NCBI GenBank assembly: GCA_951812925.1
Contig: OX638371.1
Location: 47,466,101-47,530,100 of the forward strand
Direction of reading: 5' to 3'
Origin: Calliopum simillimum
Taxonomy: Eukaryota > Arthropoda > Insecta > Diptera > Lauxaniidae
Length of the DNA: 64,000 nucleotides
A program made the position numbers and the translations under genes. The notes beneath the pieces were generated by a model. It searched no databases and was not told the DNA's origin. It saw only the letters and a program-made list of their open reading frames with translations. Of the stretch, positions 30,286-43,242 are shown piece after piece. Positions within the stretch are counted from its first letter, which is position 1. Every line of letters begins with the position of its first letter.

Positions 30286-32850
30286 TTTGGAACTAAAAAA
30301 AAAATTGTTGTAAGGCTTGCACACGATGACACTAGTGTACACATTATTACTTGTTAATACAAATACAAAAAAATAAACAAAAAAAATTTAATCAAGTTGC
30401 TTTTGGTAAATATGTACAAATCTTCATGCTACTTTTTTTTACTAATTCGTTAATTTATGGTTTCACCAAAGAACGCCTGACCATTAGTAGAAAGCAAGGA
30501 AGTGGAATATTTGATAATCCTAATGCTGCCAAGAAGATGATATCTCTTGTTGAAAATAATCCCAATATATCGGGAAGAAAAGTAGCTGAGAAAGTCCAAT
30601 GCTCTGAGGCTTTGCTTCATGACATTACAACAAATCTGCAGTTGAATGGTATGAAAAGAACAATGTTGAATTTTTACCTAGATATGCAAATCCTTCTAAC
30701 TGACAGTTTTTTGAAAATGATGCACATTTGTATATATAGAAAGAAAAATGAGCTAGGGTATAAATGAGGAAGTATGGCACCGCCCCAAATATTAAATTTA
30801 ATCCGACCATATCTCGCGAAACATACAAAATATTTCGATAACATTTGGTTCACAGCTACTGACTATCAATGCCTTATAATCAATAAAAAAAGGGCGAGAT
30901 CGAAAAAGTGCCACGCCCTCTTTTTAGCAGTTGTCATGTCACTATAGCCGTGTTTTAATTCGTTTCTTAATTTGTCATAATTATGTGTTAGAAAATGCAT
31001 CGATAGATTTTTATGAAAATCGATCTTTGCAAATATATGACTAAAAGTTCAATTAAAAATTAATTTTCAATATATACATGTCATTAAGTAAAATACTTAA
31101 AAAATTCTTAAAGAAATTTAAAATGTTGATTTTATATTTTCAATATTACTTCAAAACGTCTTTTGATGAAAATTTAGGAGATGTTACCCTTTTCTTTGAA
31201 ATGTAATTTGAATTATTTCGATATCTTTTTTTTTTTCTTAGAGATATTCTAACCTTAAAGCGAGAGAGATGTCTCGAGAAAATTTCCCCATGTCTGACAT
31301 AATATTTCCCCATATTTTCTATATGTTTTCCCAGTAATCCTTCTTTTCCATCAATAATTTAATAATTGCAATATTTCACAATTGACACATTCATGACAAA
31401 AAAATTTAGTTACCAATTTTCTGTTTTCGTACTTTTGTAGTTTTTTGTCTCGCTGAGAGTAAAATTTAGTTTTCTCTCTAAAAATTTTACAATCAGTCTG
31501 GCCGATTTTTTTAAATCTCGATTTATTGAAAAAATTAACAATTTGTAATAAAAAAAAGAGAAAAAACGGAAGTGCCTTTCTTTAATCACCTGTGTCTCGC
31601 TTAAAGCAAAGAAATCAAAGATGAACTTTTGCTTTTAAGTTACTTATCTCGGTAAATTTTTACTAGAAAGATGTTTAATAAACGAAAATGTGCACAATTA
31701 TGTACATTAACATGTACACGTACATTTGCCTGGAGTTATTTTTTTAATCCACCATTTTGGGGCTTGAATTTAAAAAATTTTTTAGCAAATTCTTAAAATA
31801 TATGCGTCACACAAAAAATACCTCTGGACAAAAATTGTATATATTCGTATTTCTAGCGCAAAAATTTACCGAGATGTGTAACTTTTAAGCAAGAGTCCAT
31901 TTTTTCCTTTTTCTAAAACGCAGGAAAACGCCTGTTTTATAGCTGTCTAGTTTTTTCTGTCTGGTCCAAACTTAATCGGCGAGGAGCCGGCAATACTAAA
32001 AGTGCCGTCATCGCGGATTCTGAAATTTTTAATGCAAAATGGTATTTTACACTAAGACGAATAAGAAAAGCTTGGTCAGCATGGTCGTAGCCTGGCAGAA
32101 ATATTTTTACATGATTTTTGAATTATTAAATTTTCGGAAGGTTTTGCCGTCTTCGCGGATTTTGATCAATCTTAATATTAATCGATGATAAATTTCATAA
32201 CCATTCAGAAAAAATCTGGCCGACCAAATTTTTTTTTGCCTAAAATGAACGGCAGACCTATTTTAATGGTGCGACAGTGGGTACTTCCGGCAGTTTCTAA
32301 GCTCGTATACCAAGATTAGGGCGGGCCGAAAAATTAAAATTTTCGAAATTAATAGGAGCCTGGTGCGGAAAAGTTGTCATTCGGGTTTATTAATTAGCAT
32401 GCAAAATTATTTTGAAATTAAATAATATCTTGTGCTGCCTCTCGGGCCTTAAAGTTTGAGAACTTGGGCCAAAATAGACATATTTTCCAAAAAATATAAC
32501 TTTTCTATTTTTTTCAAAATCGCTATCAGACTAGTGCAGAAAATATTTCCCTTGGACTGTTTAAAAAAACTAGTAACATATTTTTCACATTGAGTAATAT
32601 CTTCAGGCTGAGGCCGACTTTTGAATTTTACGAATTTCGGCCAAACTGAAGATTTTTCAGAAAATAGCATTTTTCAAATTTTTTGAATTCCTTATTGGTC
32701 AAGTACGGTAAAGTTTCCCCTTGGATTAAATAAATAAATTGAAAATATCGACCTGTGTCACACGCACCTTTATTTTTAGGAATTCGGACCATATCAGAAA
32801 TTTTTTTCCGAACGTATTTAAATTGGACTTTCAAAGCAATCGCTAGAACT
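30286..32850. repeat. Divergent first copy of the 3.3-kb unit (U0)
   Basis: It begins TTTTGGAACTAAAAAAAAAA and follows the later units to 'TTTCAAAGCAATCGCTAGAA'. It lacks about 150 bp inside the mariner-like frame and the roughly 640-bp foldback that all later units carry at 'AGTAATCCTTCTT'. It therefore represents the state before that insertion. Confidence 0.8.
30429..30767 (+). pseudogene. Tc1/mariner-type transposase N-terminal fragment (U0 copy)
   Basis: The frame contains 'KERLTISRKQGSGIFDNPNA' and 'ISLVENNPNISGRKVAEKVQ'. This is a basic linker followed by a second helix-turn-helix, as in the paired-like DNA-binding domain of mariner-type transposases. No catalytic DD(D/E) part is present. 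In this copy the first helix-turn-helix region is deleted and the frame is joined directly to 'LIYGFT'. Related copies are at 33.0, 39.4, 42.8 and 46.1 kb. Confidence 0.65.
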
Positions 32851-33638
32851 TTTTGGAACTAAAAAAAAAAATTGTTGTAAGGCTTGCACACGATGACACT
32901 AGTGTACACATTATTACTTGTTAATACAAATACAAAAAAATTAACAAAAAAAAATTTAATCAAGTTGCTTTTGGTAAATATGTACAAATCTTCATGCTAC
33001 TTTTTTTTACTAATTCGTTAATTTATGGTTTCACCATGAGTTGCAAAATAGAAGTGAGTGAAAAAATTTTTTAAATATTTAACGAAAATCTAAATTGGAC
33101 TTTCAAAGCAATCGCTAGAAAAGCTTAGGTTTAGCGAAATACTATTTCCCGTGTTATTAAAACCTATAAAGAACGCCTGACCGTTAGTAGAAAGCAAGGA
33201 AGTGGAATATTTGATAATCCTAATGCTGCCAAGAAGATGATATCTCTTGTTGAAAATAATCCCAATACATCGGGAAGAAAAGTAGCTGAGGAAGTCCAAT
33301 GCTCTGAGGCTTTGCTTCATGACATTACAACAAATCTGCAGTTGAATGGTATGAAAAGAACAATGTTGAATTTTTACCTAGATATGCAAATCCTTCTAAC
33401 TGACAGTTTTTTGAAAATGATGCACATTTGTATATGTAGAAAGAAAAATGAGCTAGGGTATAAATTTGTAGATAGTCATGAGGAAGTATGGCACCGCCCC
33501 AAATATTAAATTTAATCCGACCATATCTCGCGAAACATACAAAATATTTCGATAACATTTGGTTCACAGCTACTGACTATCAATGCCTTATAATCAATAA
33601 AAAAAAGGGCGAGATCGAAAAAGTGCCACGCCCTCTGG
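32851..33638. repeat. Second, truncated copy of the 3.3-kb unit (U1)
   Basis: It starts TTTTGGAACTAAAAAAAAAA and runs through the mariner-like frame to GTGCCACGCCCTCT. There it jumps to GGAGCCTGGTGCGGAAAAGT, skipping about 2.7 kb found in full units. The remaining part (33,639-34,102) forms the left inverted arm next to the orphan protein gene. Confidence 0.75.
33028..33509 (+). pseudogene. Tc1/mariner-type transposase N-terminal fragment (U1 copy)
   Basis: An ATG at about 33,036 starts 'MSCKIEVSEKIF', followed by frameshifted 'NTISRVIKTYKERLTVSRKQ' and 'ISLVENNPNTSGRKVAEEVQ'. It ends 'DSHEEVWHRPKY'. It fits the N-terminal DNA-binding half of a mariner-type transposase with early stops. The catalytic domain is absent. 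Confidence 0.65.
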
Positions 33639-34099
33639 AGCCTGGTGCGGAAAAGTTGTCATTCGGGTTTATTAATTAGCATGCAAAATTATTTTGAAAT
33701 TAAATAATATCTTGTGCTGCCTCTCGGGCCTTAAAGTTTGAGAACTTGGGCCAAAATAGACATATTTTCTCAAAAAATATAATTTTCTATTTTTTTCAAA
33801 ATCGCTATCAGACTAGTGCAGAAAATATTTCCCTTGGACTGTTTAAAAAAACTAGTAACATATTTTTCACATTGAGTAATATCTTCAGGCTGAGGCCGAC
33901 TTTTGAATTTTACGAATTTCGGCCAAACTGAAGATTTTTCAGAAAATAGCATTTTTCAAATTTTTTGAATTCCTTATTGGTCAAATACGGTAAAGTTTCC
34001 CCTTGGATTAAATAAATAAATTGGAAATATCGACCTGTGTCACACGCACCTTTATTTTTAGGAATTCGGACCATATCAGAAATTTTTTTCCGAACGTAT

Positions 34100-35143
34100 T
34101 TAAAACTTTTGAAATTGTTGCATCAAGTAGGCGAAAAAGTCCTGGAAGATGTGGATATGGTGAGTGAATCAGATGCTTCAAAAGTTACAGATAAGAAAGA
34201 AATAGATAGAGGAAAAAATGCGCTTTGAGTTGCAAAGACGTGGCAACGAAGAACGAAGAAAAATTTTAAGAAGACAGAAAAAAAGTGGAAAAAAATACAG
34301 AACAGCTGTTACCGAAGAGCATGTAGTGTTAATCCAAGAGCCAGGTTCTCACTATCTAGGGCATGTTTCACCGACAAGTGTTACAGTAGAATTCATTAAA
34401 ATAAGCATTATAGAATACCTATCGCAAAATAAAATTATTACAGGAACCCTTGTGGTAGTTCAAAGTGACGGAACAGTAGTTAAACCTGGATACAAAAGTG
34501 GAGTTCTACGATTATTGGAAAAAAATAATGGAAGAACTCTGCAATGGCTCATATGCTTACTGCATATGAATGATCTACCACCAAGACACCTTCTACCTAA
34601 ATTAGATGGGAAATCATGTGGTGTGGAAACATTCTCCGGTCCAATAGAAAAAGATCTCCAAACTTGTGAATCTAAGCCTGTCGTTAACTTTTCAAAGTTA
34701 GATGATCCATTTTCAATTGCAAAAAAAAAAAAATGTCGTAAACATTTGAGTTGTCATCAGCAGTACATTTATGATATTTACAAAGTCATAACAACAGGTT
34801 ATTGGTCAGCACTTTTTGCGGAAAGCCGTCGCGTGTCCGTTTGATGACAGCAGCAAATCGAGTTTTGCGTTCGTATATTGCAACCAAAGATGTGTCCGAG
34901 AATTTGAAAATCTTGGTAGAATTTATCATTAAAGTGTATGCGCCAATGTTGTTTTTGATCAAATCATAGCTGAGCCGCCTAAGCTGCAAAATATCAGAAG
35001 CAATAAGTTTCAAGAGAAGATTAAAGATAGAAACCCACCTTTTTTGGAAATATCATATTTTCCATGTCACAGTCAGGCAGTGGAAAGAGCCGTAAGAATG
35101 GAAATAATTGGAAAAATTAGTGGCAAGTTTCTAACCAATTAAC
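34100..35143 (+). pseudogene. Uncharacterised arthropod transposon-type protein, copy 1
   Basis: Three overlapping frames form one broken protein. The first is 'LKLLKLLHQVGEKVLEDVDM' (to 34,228). The second (34,218-34,844) has 'TEEHVVLIQEPGSHYLGHVS', 'VVVQSDGTVVKPGYKSGVLR', 'LQWLICLLHMNDLPPRHLLP', 'KLDGKSCGVETFSGPIEKDL' and 'CESKPVVNFSKLDDPFS'. The third has 'TAANRVLRSYIATKDVSENL' and 'HSQAVERAVRMEIIGKISG'. The pattern SDGT..K.GY..GV.R.LE, WLICLLH.N.LP.RHL...LDG and SGPI...L..CE is one I associate with many unnamed arthropod proteins found in repeats. No catalytic motif is known to me. The gene lies between long inverted arms (33,639-34,102 and 35,230-36,930), as in a DNA transposon. Confidence 0.6.
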
Positions 35144-35229
35144 GAAATATTTAAATGAATGGATTTTCATCTGTAATCATCTCTTGAAGCTTATTGCTAC
35201 TGATATTTTGCAGCTAAGGCGGCTCAGCT

Positions 35230-36930
35230 ATGATGCACGTCGTTCCAGATATCTGATTCCGAAAATATTTTTTCGTCTATTTATGTAATCCAAGGGGAAA
35301 CTTTACCGTATTTGGTTACTAACGATTTCAAAAAGTTTGAAAAATGTTTTTTTTTTTAAACAAAAAAAGGTCTATTTTGGCCTATATTCATTAAATTCGA
35401 GGCTCAGTTTCTGCCTGAAGATATTATTCAATGTGAAATATATTTTATTAGATTGTTAAAACAGTCCAAGGAGAACATTTTCCGAACAAGTCTGATAGCG
35501 ATTTTGAAAAAATGGAAAAGTTATGGTTTTTGGAAAATATGTCTATTTTGGCCCAAGTTCTCAAACTTTAATGCCCGAGAGGCAGCACAAGATATTATTC
35601 AATTTCAAAATAATTTTGCATGTTAATTAATAAACCCGAATCACAACTTTTCCGCACTAGGCTCTTATTAATTTCGAAAATTTTCATTTTTCGGCCCGCC
35701 CTAACCAAGATATTTTTAAATTTGACATTAAAACACGTAAATTAAAAAAAAAAAAAACAAATTTCTGTGATAACAGAGAAATTGTACCCACCATTAAAAT
35801 AGGTCTGCCGGTCATTTTCGGCAAAAAAAAATTGGTCGGCCGGATTTTTTCTGAATGGTTATGAAATTTACCATCGATTAATCAGCATCGATTAAGATTG
35901 ATCAAAACCCGCGATGACGGCAAAACATTCCGAAAATTTAATAATTCAAAAATCATTTAAAAATATTTCTGCCAGGCTACAACCATGCTGACCAAGCTTT
36001 TCTTATTCGTCTTAGCGTAAACTACCATTTTGCATTAAAAATTTCAGAATCCGCGATGACGGCACTTTTAGTATTGCCGGCTCCCGGACTATAAATTTTT
36101 TTATGTTAAAATGTAGCCGTGATAATTGCGCTCAAAAGTATGAAGAGGTTATCTTTGATTTCCTTGCTTTAAGCGAGACGCAGGTAATTAAAGGAAGGCA
36201 CTTCAGTTGTTTCTGTTTGTTCAGTACAAATTTTTAATTTTTTCAATAAATCGGGATTTAAAAAAAAATCGGCCAGACCGATTTTAAAAATTCCTTCTGA
36301 TTTGAAATCACCGCTATTTTTTTTTATCGTATTGACGTATTTTTTTTAAAATTCTAACGGTAAAAATATTTTCATATCTTTTCGCGCGGGTGTGCAACGG
36401 CATTTAAAATTTGTGTGAGGATGTTTGGCCCCTACGATTTGTATGGCTGCTTACAAATAGTATTGAAATAGTTGCTTTTAAGTATTTAATTTAAAAATTA
36501 AGGCTTAGACTATAAGTAAACTTATAAACTTAAACGTTATTTTTTTGCGAACTTTGAAGCGTTTGACGGAAATTACCGCCCACGGAAAGTGTCTGGCAAT
36601 ATCGATTACTAATTTTTTATGACATTCTGTAAAACATACATAAAAATCAGCACTTATATTGTAAGAAAAGTGCGCAATGTTTTTATGTACCTTTAAATAT
36701 TTCTACCTAAAAAAAAAAAAACCAACTTATTTGAAAAAAATCTTCTCTATTTAAATTCTTACTAACCTCAGAAGCGAACGTTTCAAAAAAAAAAAAAAAA
36801 AAAACAATGTTTCCGGCAGTCGTCCATACATTTTTTGAATGCGTGTAATTTTTTTTGTTTTTCCAATCAGAATAGGTTTAATTTTCTTTGTGCCAGAAGC
36901 ATTTGCATTTTTTAAAAGACTCCACTAAAT
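35230..36930. repeat. Right inverted arm of the orphan-protein element, copy 1
   Basis: In reverse complement this segment follows the right part of the 3.3-kb unit. Matching landmarks are GGTAAAGTTTCCCCTTGGAT, 'GAACTTGGGCCAAAATAGAC', 'CGGGCCGAAAAAT', 'CGGCAGACCTATTTTAATGG', 'GCCGTCATCGCGGATTCTGA' and 'GTCTGGCCGATTTTTTTAAA'. The match is imperfect, with many substitutions and indels. The outermost 600 bp (36,330-36,930) have no partner on the left side. It ends CTAAATC. Confidence 0.7.
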
Positions 36931-37108
36931 CTAAATTTAGGAGATGTTACTCTTTTCTTTGAAATGTAATTTGAATTATTTCGATATCTTTTTTTTTTTC
37001 TTAGAGATATTCTAACCTTAAAGCGAGAGGGATGTCTCGAGAAAATTTCCCCATGTCTGACATAATATTTCCCCATATTTTCTATATGTTTTCCCAGTAA
37101 TCCTTCTT

Positions 37109-37747
37109 ATATACCAGCAGCAACAAGATCGAATCCGTAAACTCTTGATTTATTTCTGACAAAGATTTTTTCTAGTATATCACAACTAACTGCACATTAT
37201 GATCTTAGTTCGAATAATTTAATTGACCGCTCGGCGTGCTTGAACCCATTTTAAATCGAACGTCGTAGCACATGAAATTTTTTTTCCAGATTCTGTTTAC
37301 TTATCATAAAAATTATGTATAAACAAATGTTCGCTCGTGACACCTCGAGCAAAAATTGATATAACCCCTTTTCTAGTTGGGCCGTTTCCCCATTTAAAAA
37401 AATCAAAATAATCACATTCGATGTAGAATATCTCACAAAATATACATGATAGAGCAATTCTGAGGTTGTGTTCGCGTTTAGCATCGCGTTTGTGGTAGTT
37501 AAATTTTTTATTTTTTATGTTGAAAATGGCCCAACTAGAAATAGGGTCTCAATTTTTACTCGAGGTGTCACTAGCGAAAATTTTTTATACATCATTTGAA
37601 TGATAAGCAAACAGAATCTGGAAAAAAATTTATTGTTCTACGATGTTCGATTTTTTAGTTGTTCCTGGTGATGTTTTTCAAAGAAAAACGAAATATCGAC
37701 AATTAAATTTAAATGATTTGACAATTAATACTGACCTGTAGCTCGTT
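37109..37747. mobile_element. Foldback inserted in the 3.3-kb unit (first copy)
   Basis: The older unit U0 is continuous (AATCCTTCTTTTCCATCAAT), but here about 640 bp intervene. Inside, imperfect inverted arms pair: TCGAACGTCGTAGCACATGA with its counterpart near 37,640, and 'GACACCTCGAGCAAAAATTG' with 'CAATTTTTACTCGAGGTGTC'. The same insertion is in the units at about 40,452-41,088, 43,795-44,431 and 47,147-47,784. Confidence 0.7.
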
Positions 37748-39425
37748 TTTCCATCAATAATTTAATAATTGCTATATTTCACAATTGACACATTCATGAC
37801 AAAAAAATTTAGTTACCAATTTTCTGTTTTCGTACTTTTGTAGTTTTTTGTCTCGCTGAGAGTAAAATTTAGTTTTCTCTCTAAAAATTTTACAATCAGT
37901 CTGGCCGATTTTTTTAAAGCTCGATTTATTGAAAAAATTAACAATTTGTAATAAAAAAAGAGAAAAAACGGAAGTGCCTTTCTTTAATCACCTGTGTCTC
38001 GCTTAAAGCAAAGAAATCAAAGAAGAACTTTTGCTTTTAAGTTACTTATCTCGGTAAATTTTTACTAGAAAGATGTTTAATAAACGAAAATGTGCACAAT
38101 TATGTACATTAACATGTACACGTACATTTGCCTGGAGTTATTTTTTAATCCACCATTTTGGGGCTTGAATTTAAAAAAATTTTTAGCGAATTACTTAAAA
38201 TATATGCGTCACACAAAAAATACCTCTGGACAAAAATTGTATATATTCGTATTTCTAGCGCAAAAATTTACCGAGATGTGTAACTTTTAAGCAAGAGTCC
38301 ATTTTTTCCTTTTTCTAAAACGCAGGAAAACGCCTGTTTTATAGCTGTCTAGTTTTTTCTGTCTGGTCCAAACTTAATAGGCGAGGAGCCGGCAATACTA
38401 AAAGTGCCGTCATCGCGGATTCTGAAATTTTTAATGCAAAATTGTATTTTACACTAAGACGAATAAGAAAAGCTTGGTTAGCATGGTCGTAGCCTGGCAG
38501 AAATATTTTTACATGATTTTTGAATTATTAAATTTTCGGAAGGTTTTGCCGTCTTCGCGGATTTTGATCAATCTTAATATTAATCGATGATAAATTTCAT
38601 AACCATTCAGAAAAAATCTGGCCGACCAAATTTTTTTTTGCCTAAAATGAACGGCAGACCTATTTTAATGGTGCGACAGTGGGTACTTCCGGCAGTTTCT
38701 AAGCTCGTATACCAAGATTAGGGCGGGCCGAAAAATTAAAATTTTCGAAATTAATAGGAGCCTGGTGCGTCATTCGGGTTTATTAATTAACATGCAAAAT
38801 TATTTTGAAATTAAATAATATCTTGTGCTGCCTCTCGGGCCTTAAAGTTTGAGAACTTGGGCCAAAATAGACATATTTTCTAAAAAATATAACTTCTATT
38901 TTTTTCAAAATCTCTATCAGACTAGTGCAGAAAATATTTCCCTTGGACTGTTTAAAAAAACTAGTAACATATTTTTCACATTGAGTAATATCTTCAGGCT
39001 GAGGCCGACTTTTGAATTTTACGAATTTCGGCCAAACTGAAGATTTTTCAGAAAATAGCATTTTTCAAATTTTTTGAATTCCTTATTGGTCAAGTACGGT
39101 AAAGTTTCCCCTTGGATTAAATAAATAAATTGGAAATATCGACCTGTGTCACACGCATCTTTATTTTTAGGAATTCGGACCATATCAGAAATTTTTTTCC
39201 GAACGTATTTAAATTGGACTTTCAAAGCAATCGCTAGAACTTTTTGGAACTAAAAAAAAAATTGTTGTAAGGCTTGCACACGATGACACTAGTGTACACA
39301 TTATTACTTGTTAATACAAATACAAAAAAATTAACAAAAAAAAAATTTAATCAAGTTGCTTTTGGTAAATATGTACAAATCTTCATGCTACTTTTTTTTA
39401 CTAATTCGTTAATTTATGGTTTCAC

Positions 39426-39899
39426 CATGAGTTGCAAAATAGAAGTGAGTGAAAAAATTTTTAAATATTTAACGAAAATCTAAATTGGACTTTCAAAGCA
39501 ATCGCTAGAAAAGCTTAGGTTTAGCGAAATACTATTTCCCGTGTTATTAAAACCTATAAAGAACGCCTGACCGTTAGTAGAAAGCAAGGAAGTGGAATAT
39601 TTGATAACCCTAATGCTGCCAAGAAGATGATATCTCTTGTTGAAAATAATCCCAATATATCGGGAAGAAAAGTAGCTGAGAAAGTCCAATGCTCTGAGGC
39701 TTTGCTTCATGACATTACAACAAATCTGCAGTTGAATGGTATGAAAAGAACAATGTTGAATTTTTACCTAGATATGCAAATCCTTCTAACTGACAGTTTT
39801 TTGAAAATGATGCACATTTGTATATGTAGAAAGAAAAATGAGCTAGGGTATAAATTTGTAGATAGTCATGAGGAAGTATGGCACCGCCCCAAATATTAA
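39426..39899 (+). pseudogene. Tc1/mariner-type transposase fragment (array unit 1)
   Basis: It starts MSCKIEVSEKIFKYLTKI and stops, then resumes in another frame as 'NTISRVIKTYKERLTVSRKQ', 'ISLVENNPNISGRKVAEKVQ' and ends 'HEEVWHRPKY'. Only the DNA-binding half of a mariner-type transposase is present. The same sequence recurs in the next two units (42,769-43,242 and 46,121-46,594). Confidence 0.65.
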
Positions 39900-42768
39900 A
39901 TTTAATCCGACCATATCTCGCGAAACATACAAAATATTTCGATAACATTTGGTTCACAGCTACTGACTATCAATGCCTTATAATCAATAAAAAAAGGGCG
40001 AGATCGAAAAAGTGCCACGCCCTCTTTTTAGCAGTTGTCATGTCACTATAGCCGTGTTTTAATTCGTTTCTTAATTTGTCATAATTATGTGTTAGAAAAT
40101 GCATCGATAGATTTATATGAAAATCGATCTTTGCAAATATATGACTAAAAGTTCAATTAAAAATTAATTTTCAATATATACATGTCATTAAGTAAAATAC
40201 TTAAAAAATTCTTAAAGAAATTTAAAATGTTGATTTTATATTTTCAATATTACTTCAAAACGTCTTTTGATGAAAATTTAGGAGATGTTACCCTTTTCTT
40301 TGAAATGTAATTTGAATTATTTCGATATCTTTTTTTTTTTTTCTTAGAGATATTCTAACCTTAAAGCGAGAGGGATGTCTCGAGAAAATTTCCCCATGTC
40401 TGACATAATATTTCCCCATATTTTCTATATGTTTTCCCAGTAATCCTTCTTATATACCAGCAGCAACAAGATCGAATCCGTAAACTCTTGATTTATTTCT
40501 GACAAAGATTTTTTCTAGTATATCACAACTAACTGCACATTATGATCTTAGTTCGAATAATTTAATTGACCGCTCGGCGTGCTTGAACCCATTTTAAATC
40601 GAACGTCGTAGCACATGAAATTTTTTTTCCAGATTCTGTTTACTTATCATAAAAATTATGTATAAACAAATGTTCGCTCGTGACACCTCGAGCAAAAATT
40701 GATATAACCCCTTTTCTAGTTGGGCCGTTTCCCCATTTAAAAAAATCAAAATAATCACATTCGATGTAGAATATCTCACAAAATATACATGATAGAGCAA
40801 TTCTGAGGTTGTGTTCGCGTTTAGCATCGCGTTTGTGGTAGTTAAATTTTTTATTTTTTATGTTGAAAATGGCCCAACTAGAAATAGGGTCTCAATTTTT
40901 ACTCGAGGTGTCACGAGCGAAAATTTTTTATACATCATTTGAATGATAAGCAAACAGAATCTGGAAAAAAATTTATTGTTCTACGATGTTCGATTTTTTA
41001 GTTGTTCCTGGTGATGTTTTTCAAAGAAAAACGAAATATCGACAATTAAATTTAAATGATTTGACAATTAATACTGACCTGTAGCTCGTTTTTCCATCAA
41101 TATTTTAATAATTGCTATATTTCACAATTGACACATTCATGACAAAAAAATTTAGTTACCAATTTTCTGTTTTCGTACTTTTGTAGTTTTTTGTCTCGCT
41201 GAGAGTAAAATTTAGTTTTCTCTCTAAAAATTTTACAATCAGTCTGGCCGATTTTTTTAAATCTCGATTTATTGAAAAAATTAACAATTTGTAATAAAAA
41301 AAGAGAAAAAACGGAAGTGCCTTTCTTTAATCACCTGTGTCTCGCTTAAAGCAAAGAAATCAAAGAAGAACTTTTGCTTTTAAGTTACTTATCTCGGTAA
41401 ATTTTTACTAGAAAGATGTTTAATAAACGAAAATGTGCACAATTATGTACATTAACATGTACACGTACATTTGCCTGGAGTTATTTTTTAATCCACCATT
41501 TTGGGGCTTGAATTTAAAAAAATTTTTTGCGAATTACTTAAAATATATGCGTCACACAAAAAATACCTCTGGACAAAAATTGTATATATTCGTATTTCTA
41601 GCGCAAAAATTTACCGAGATGTGTAACTTTTAAGCAAGAGTCCATTTTTTCCTTTTTCTAAAACGCAGGAAAACGCCTGTTTTATAGCTGTCTAGTTTTT
41701 TCTGTCTGGTCCAAACTTAATAGGCGAGGAGCCGGCAATACTAAAAGTGCCGTCATCGCGGATTCTGAAATTTTTAATGCAAAATGGTATTTTACACTAA
41801 GACGAATAAGAAAAGCTTGGTTAGCATGGTCGTAGCCTGGCAGAAATATTTTTACATGATTTTTGAATTATTAAATTTTCGGAAGGTTTTGCCGTCTTCG
41901 CGGATTTTGATCAATCTTAATATTAATCGATGATAAATTTCATAACCATTCAGAAAAAATCTGGCCGACCAAATTTTTTTTTGCCTAAAATGAACGGCAG
42001 ACCTATTTTAATGGTGCGACAGTGGGTACTTCCGGCAGTTTCTAAGCTCGTATACCAAGATTAGGGCGGGCCGAAAAATTAAAATTTTCGAAATTAATAG
42101 GAGCCTGGTGCGTCATTCGGGTTTATTAATTAACATGCAAAATTATTTTGAAATTAAATAATATCTTGTGCTGCCTCTCGGGCCTTAAAGTTTGAGAACT
42201 TGGGCCAAAATAGACATATTTTCTAAAAAATATAACTTCTATTTTTTTCAAAATCTCTATCAGACTAGTGCAGAAAATATTTCCCTTGGACTGTTTAAAA
42301 AAACTAGTAACATATTTTTCACATTGAGTAATATCTTCAGGCTGAGGCCGACTTTTGAATTTTACGAATTTCGGCCAAACTGAAGATTTTTCAGAAAATA
42401 GCATTTTTCAAATTTTTTGAATTCCTTATTGGTCAAGTACGGTAAAGTTTCCCCTTGGATTAAATAAATAAATTGGAAATATCGACCTGTGTCACACGCA
42501 TCTTTATTTTTAGGAATTCGGACCATATCAGAAATTTTTTTCCGAACGTATTTAAATTGGACTTTCAAAGCAATCGCTAGAACTTTTTGGAACTAAAAAA
42601 AAAATTGTTGTAAGGCTTGCACACGATGACACTAGTGTACACATTATTACTTGTTAATACAAATACAAAAAAATTAACAAAAAAAAAATTTAATCAAGTT
42701 GCTTTTGGTAAATATGTACAAATCTTCATGCTACTTTTTTTTACTAATTCGTTAATTTATGGTTTCAC

Positions 42769-43242
42769 CATGAGTTGCAAAATAGAAGTGAGTGAAAAAA
42801 TTTTTAAATATTTAACGAAAATCTAAATTGGACTTTCAAAGCAATCGCTAGAAAAGCTTAGGTTTAGCGAAATACTATTTCCCGTGTTATTAAAACCTAT
42901 AAAGAACGCCTGACCGTTAGTAGAAAGCAAGGAAGTGGAATATTTGATAACCCTAATGCTGCCAAGAAGATGATATCTCTTGTTGAAAATAATCCCAATA
43001 TATCGGGAAGAAAAGTAGCTGAGAAAGTCCAATGCTCTGAGGCTTTGCTTCATGACATTACAACAAATCTGCAGTTGAATGGTATGAAAAGAACAATGTT
43101 GAATTTTTACCTAGATATGCAAATCCTTCTAACTGACAGTTTTTTGAAAATGATGCACATTTGTATATGTAGAAAGAAAAATGAGCTAGGGTATAAATTT
43201 GTAGATAGTCATGAGGAAGTATGGCACCGCCCCAAATATTAA
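42769..43242 (+). pseudogene. Tc1/mariner-type transposase fragment (array unit 2)
   Basis: Near-identical to the copy in unit 1, with the same internal stops after 'KYLTKI' and the same end 'HEEVWHRPKY'. No catalytic domain. Confidence 0.65.

Noticed and set aside
31261..31330. Repeated 'TCCCCATG...TTCCCCATATTTTC' as a splice or promoter signal
   Set aside because: It is part of the repeated unit, occurs in each copy, and no transcript structure supports a function.
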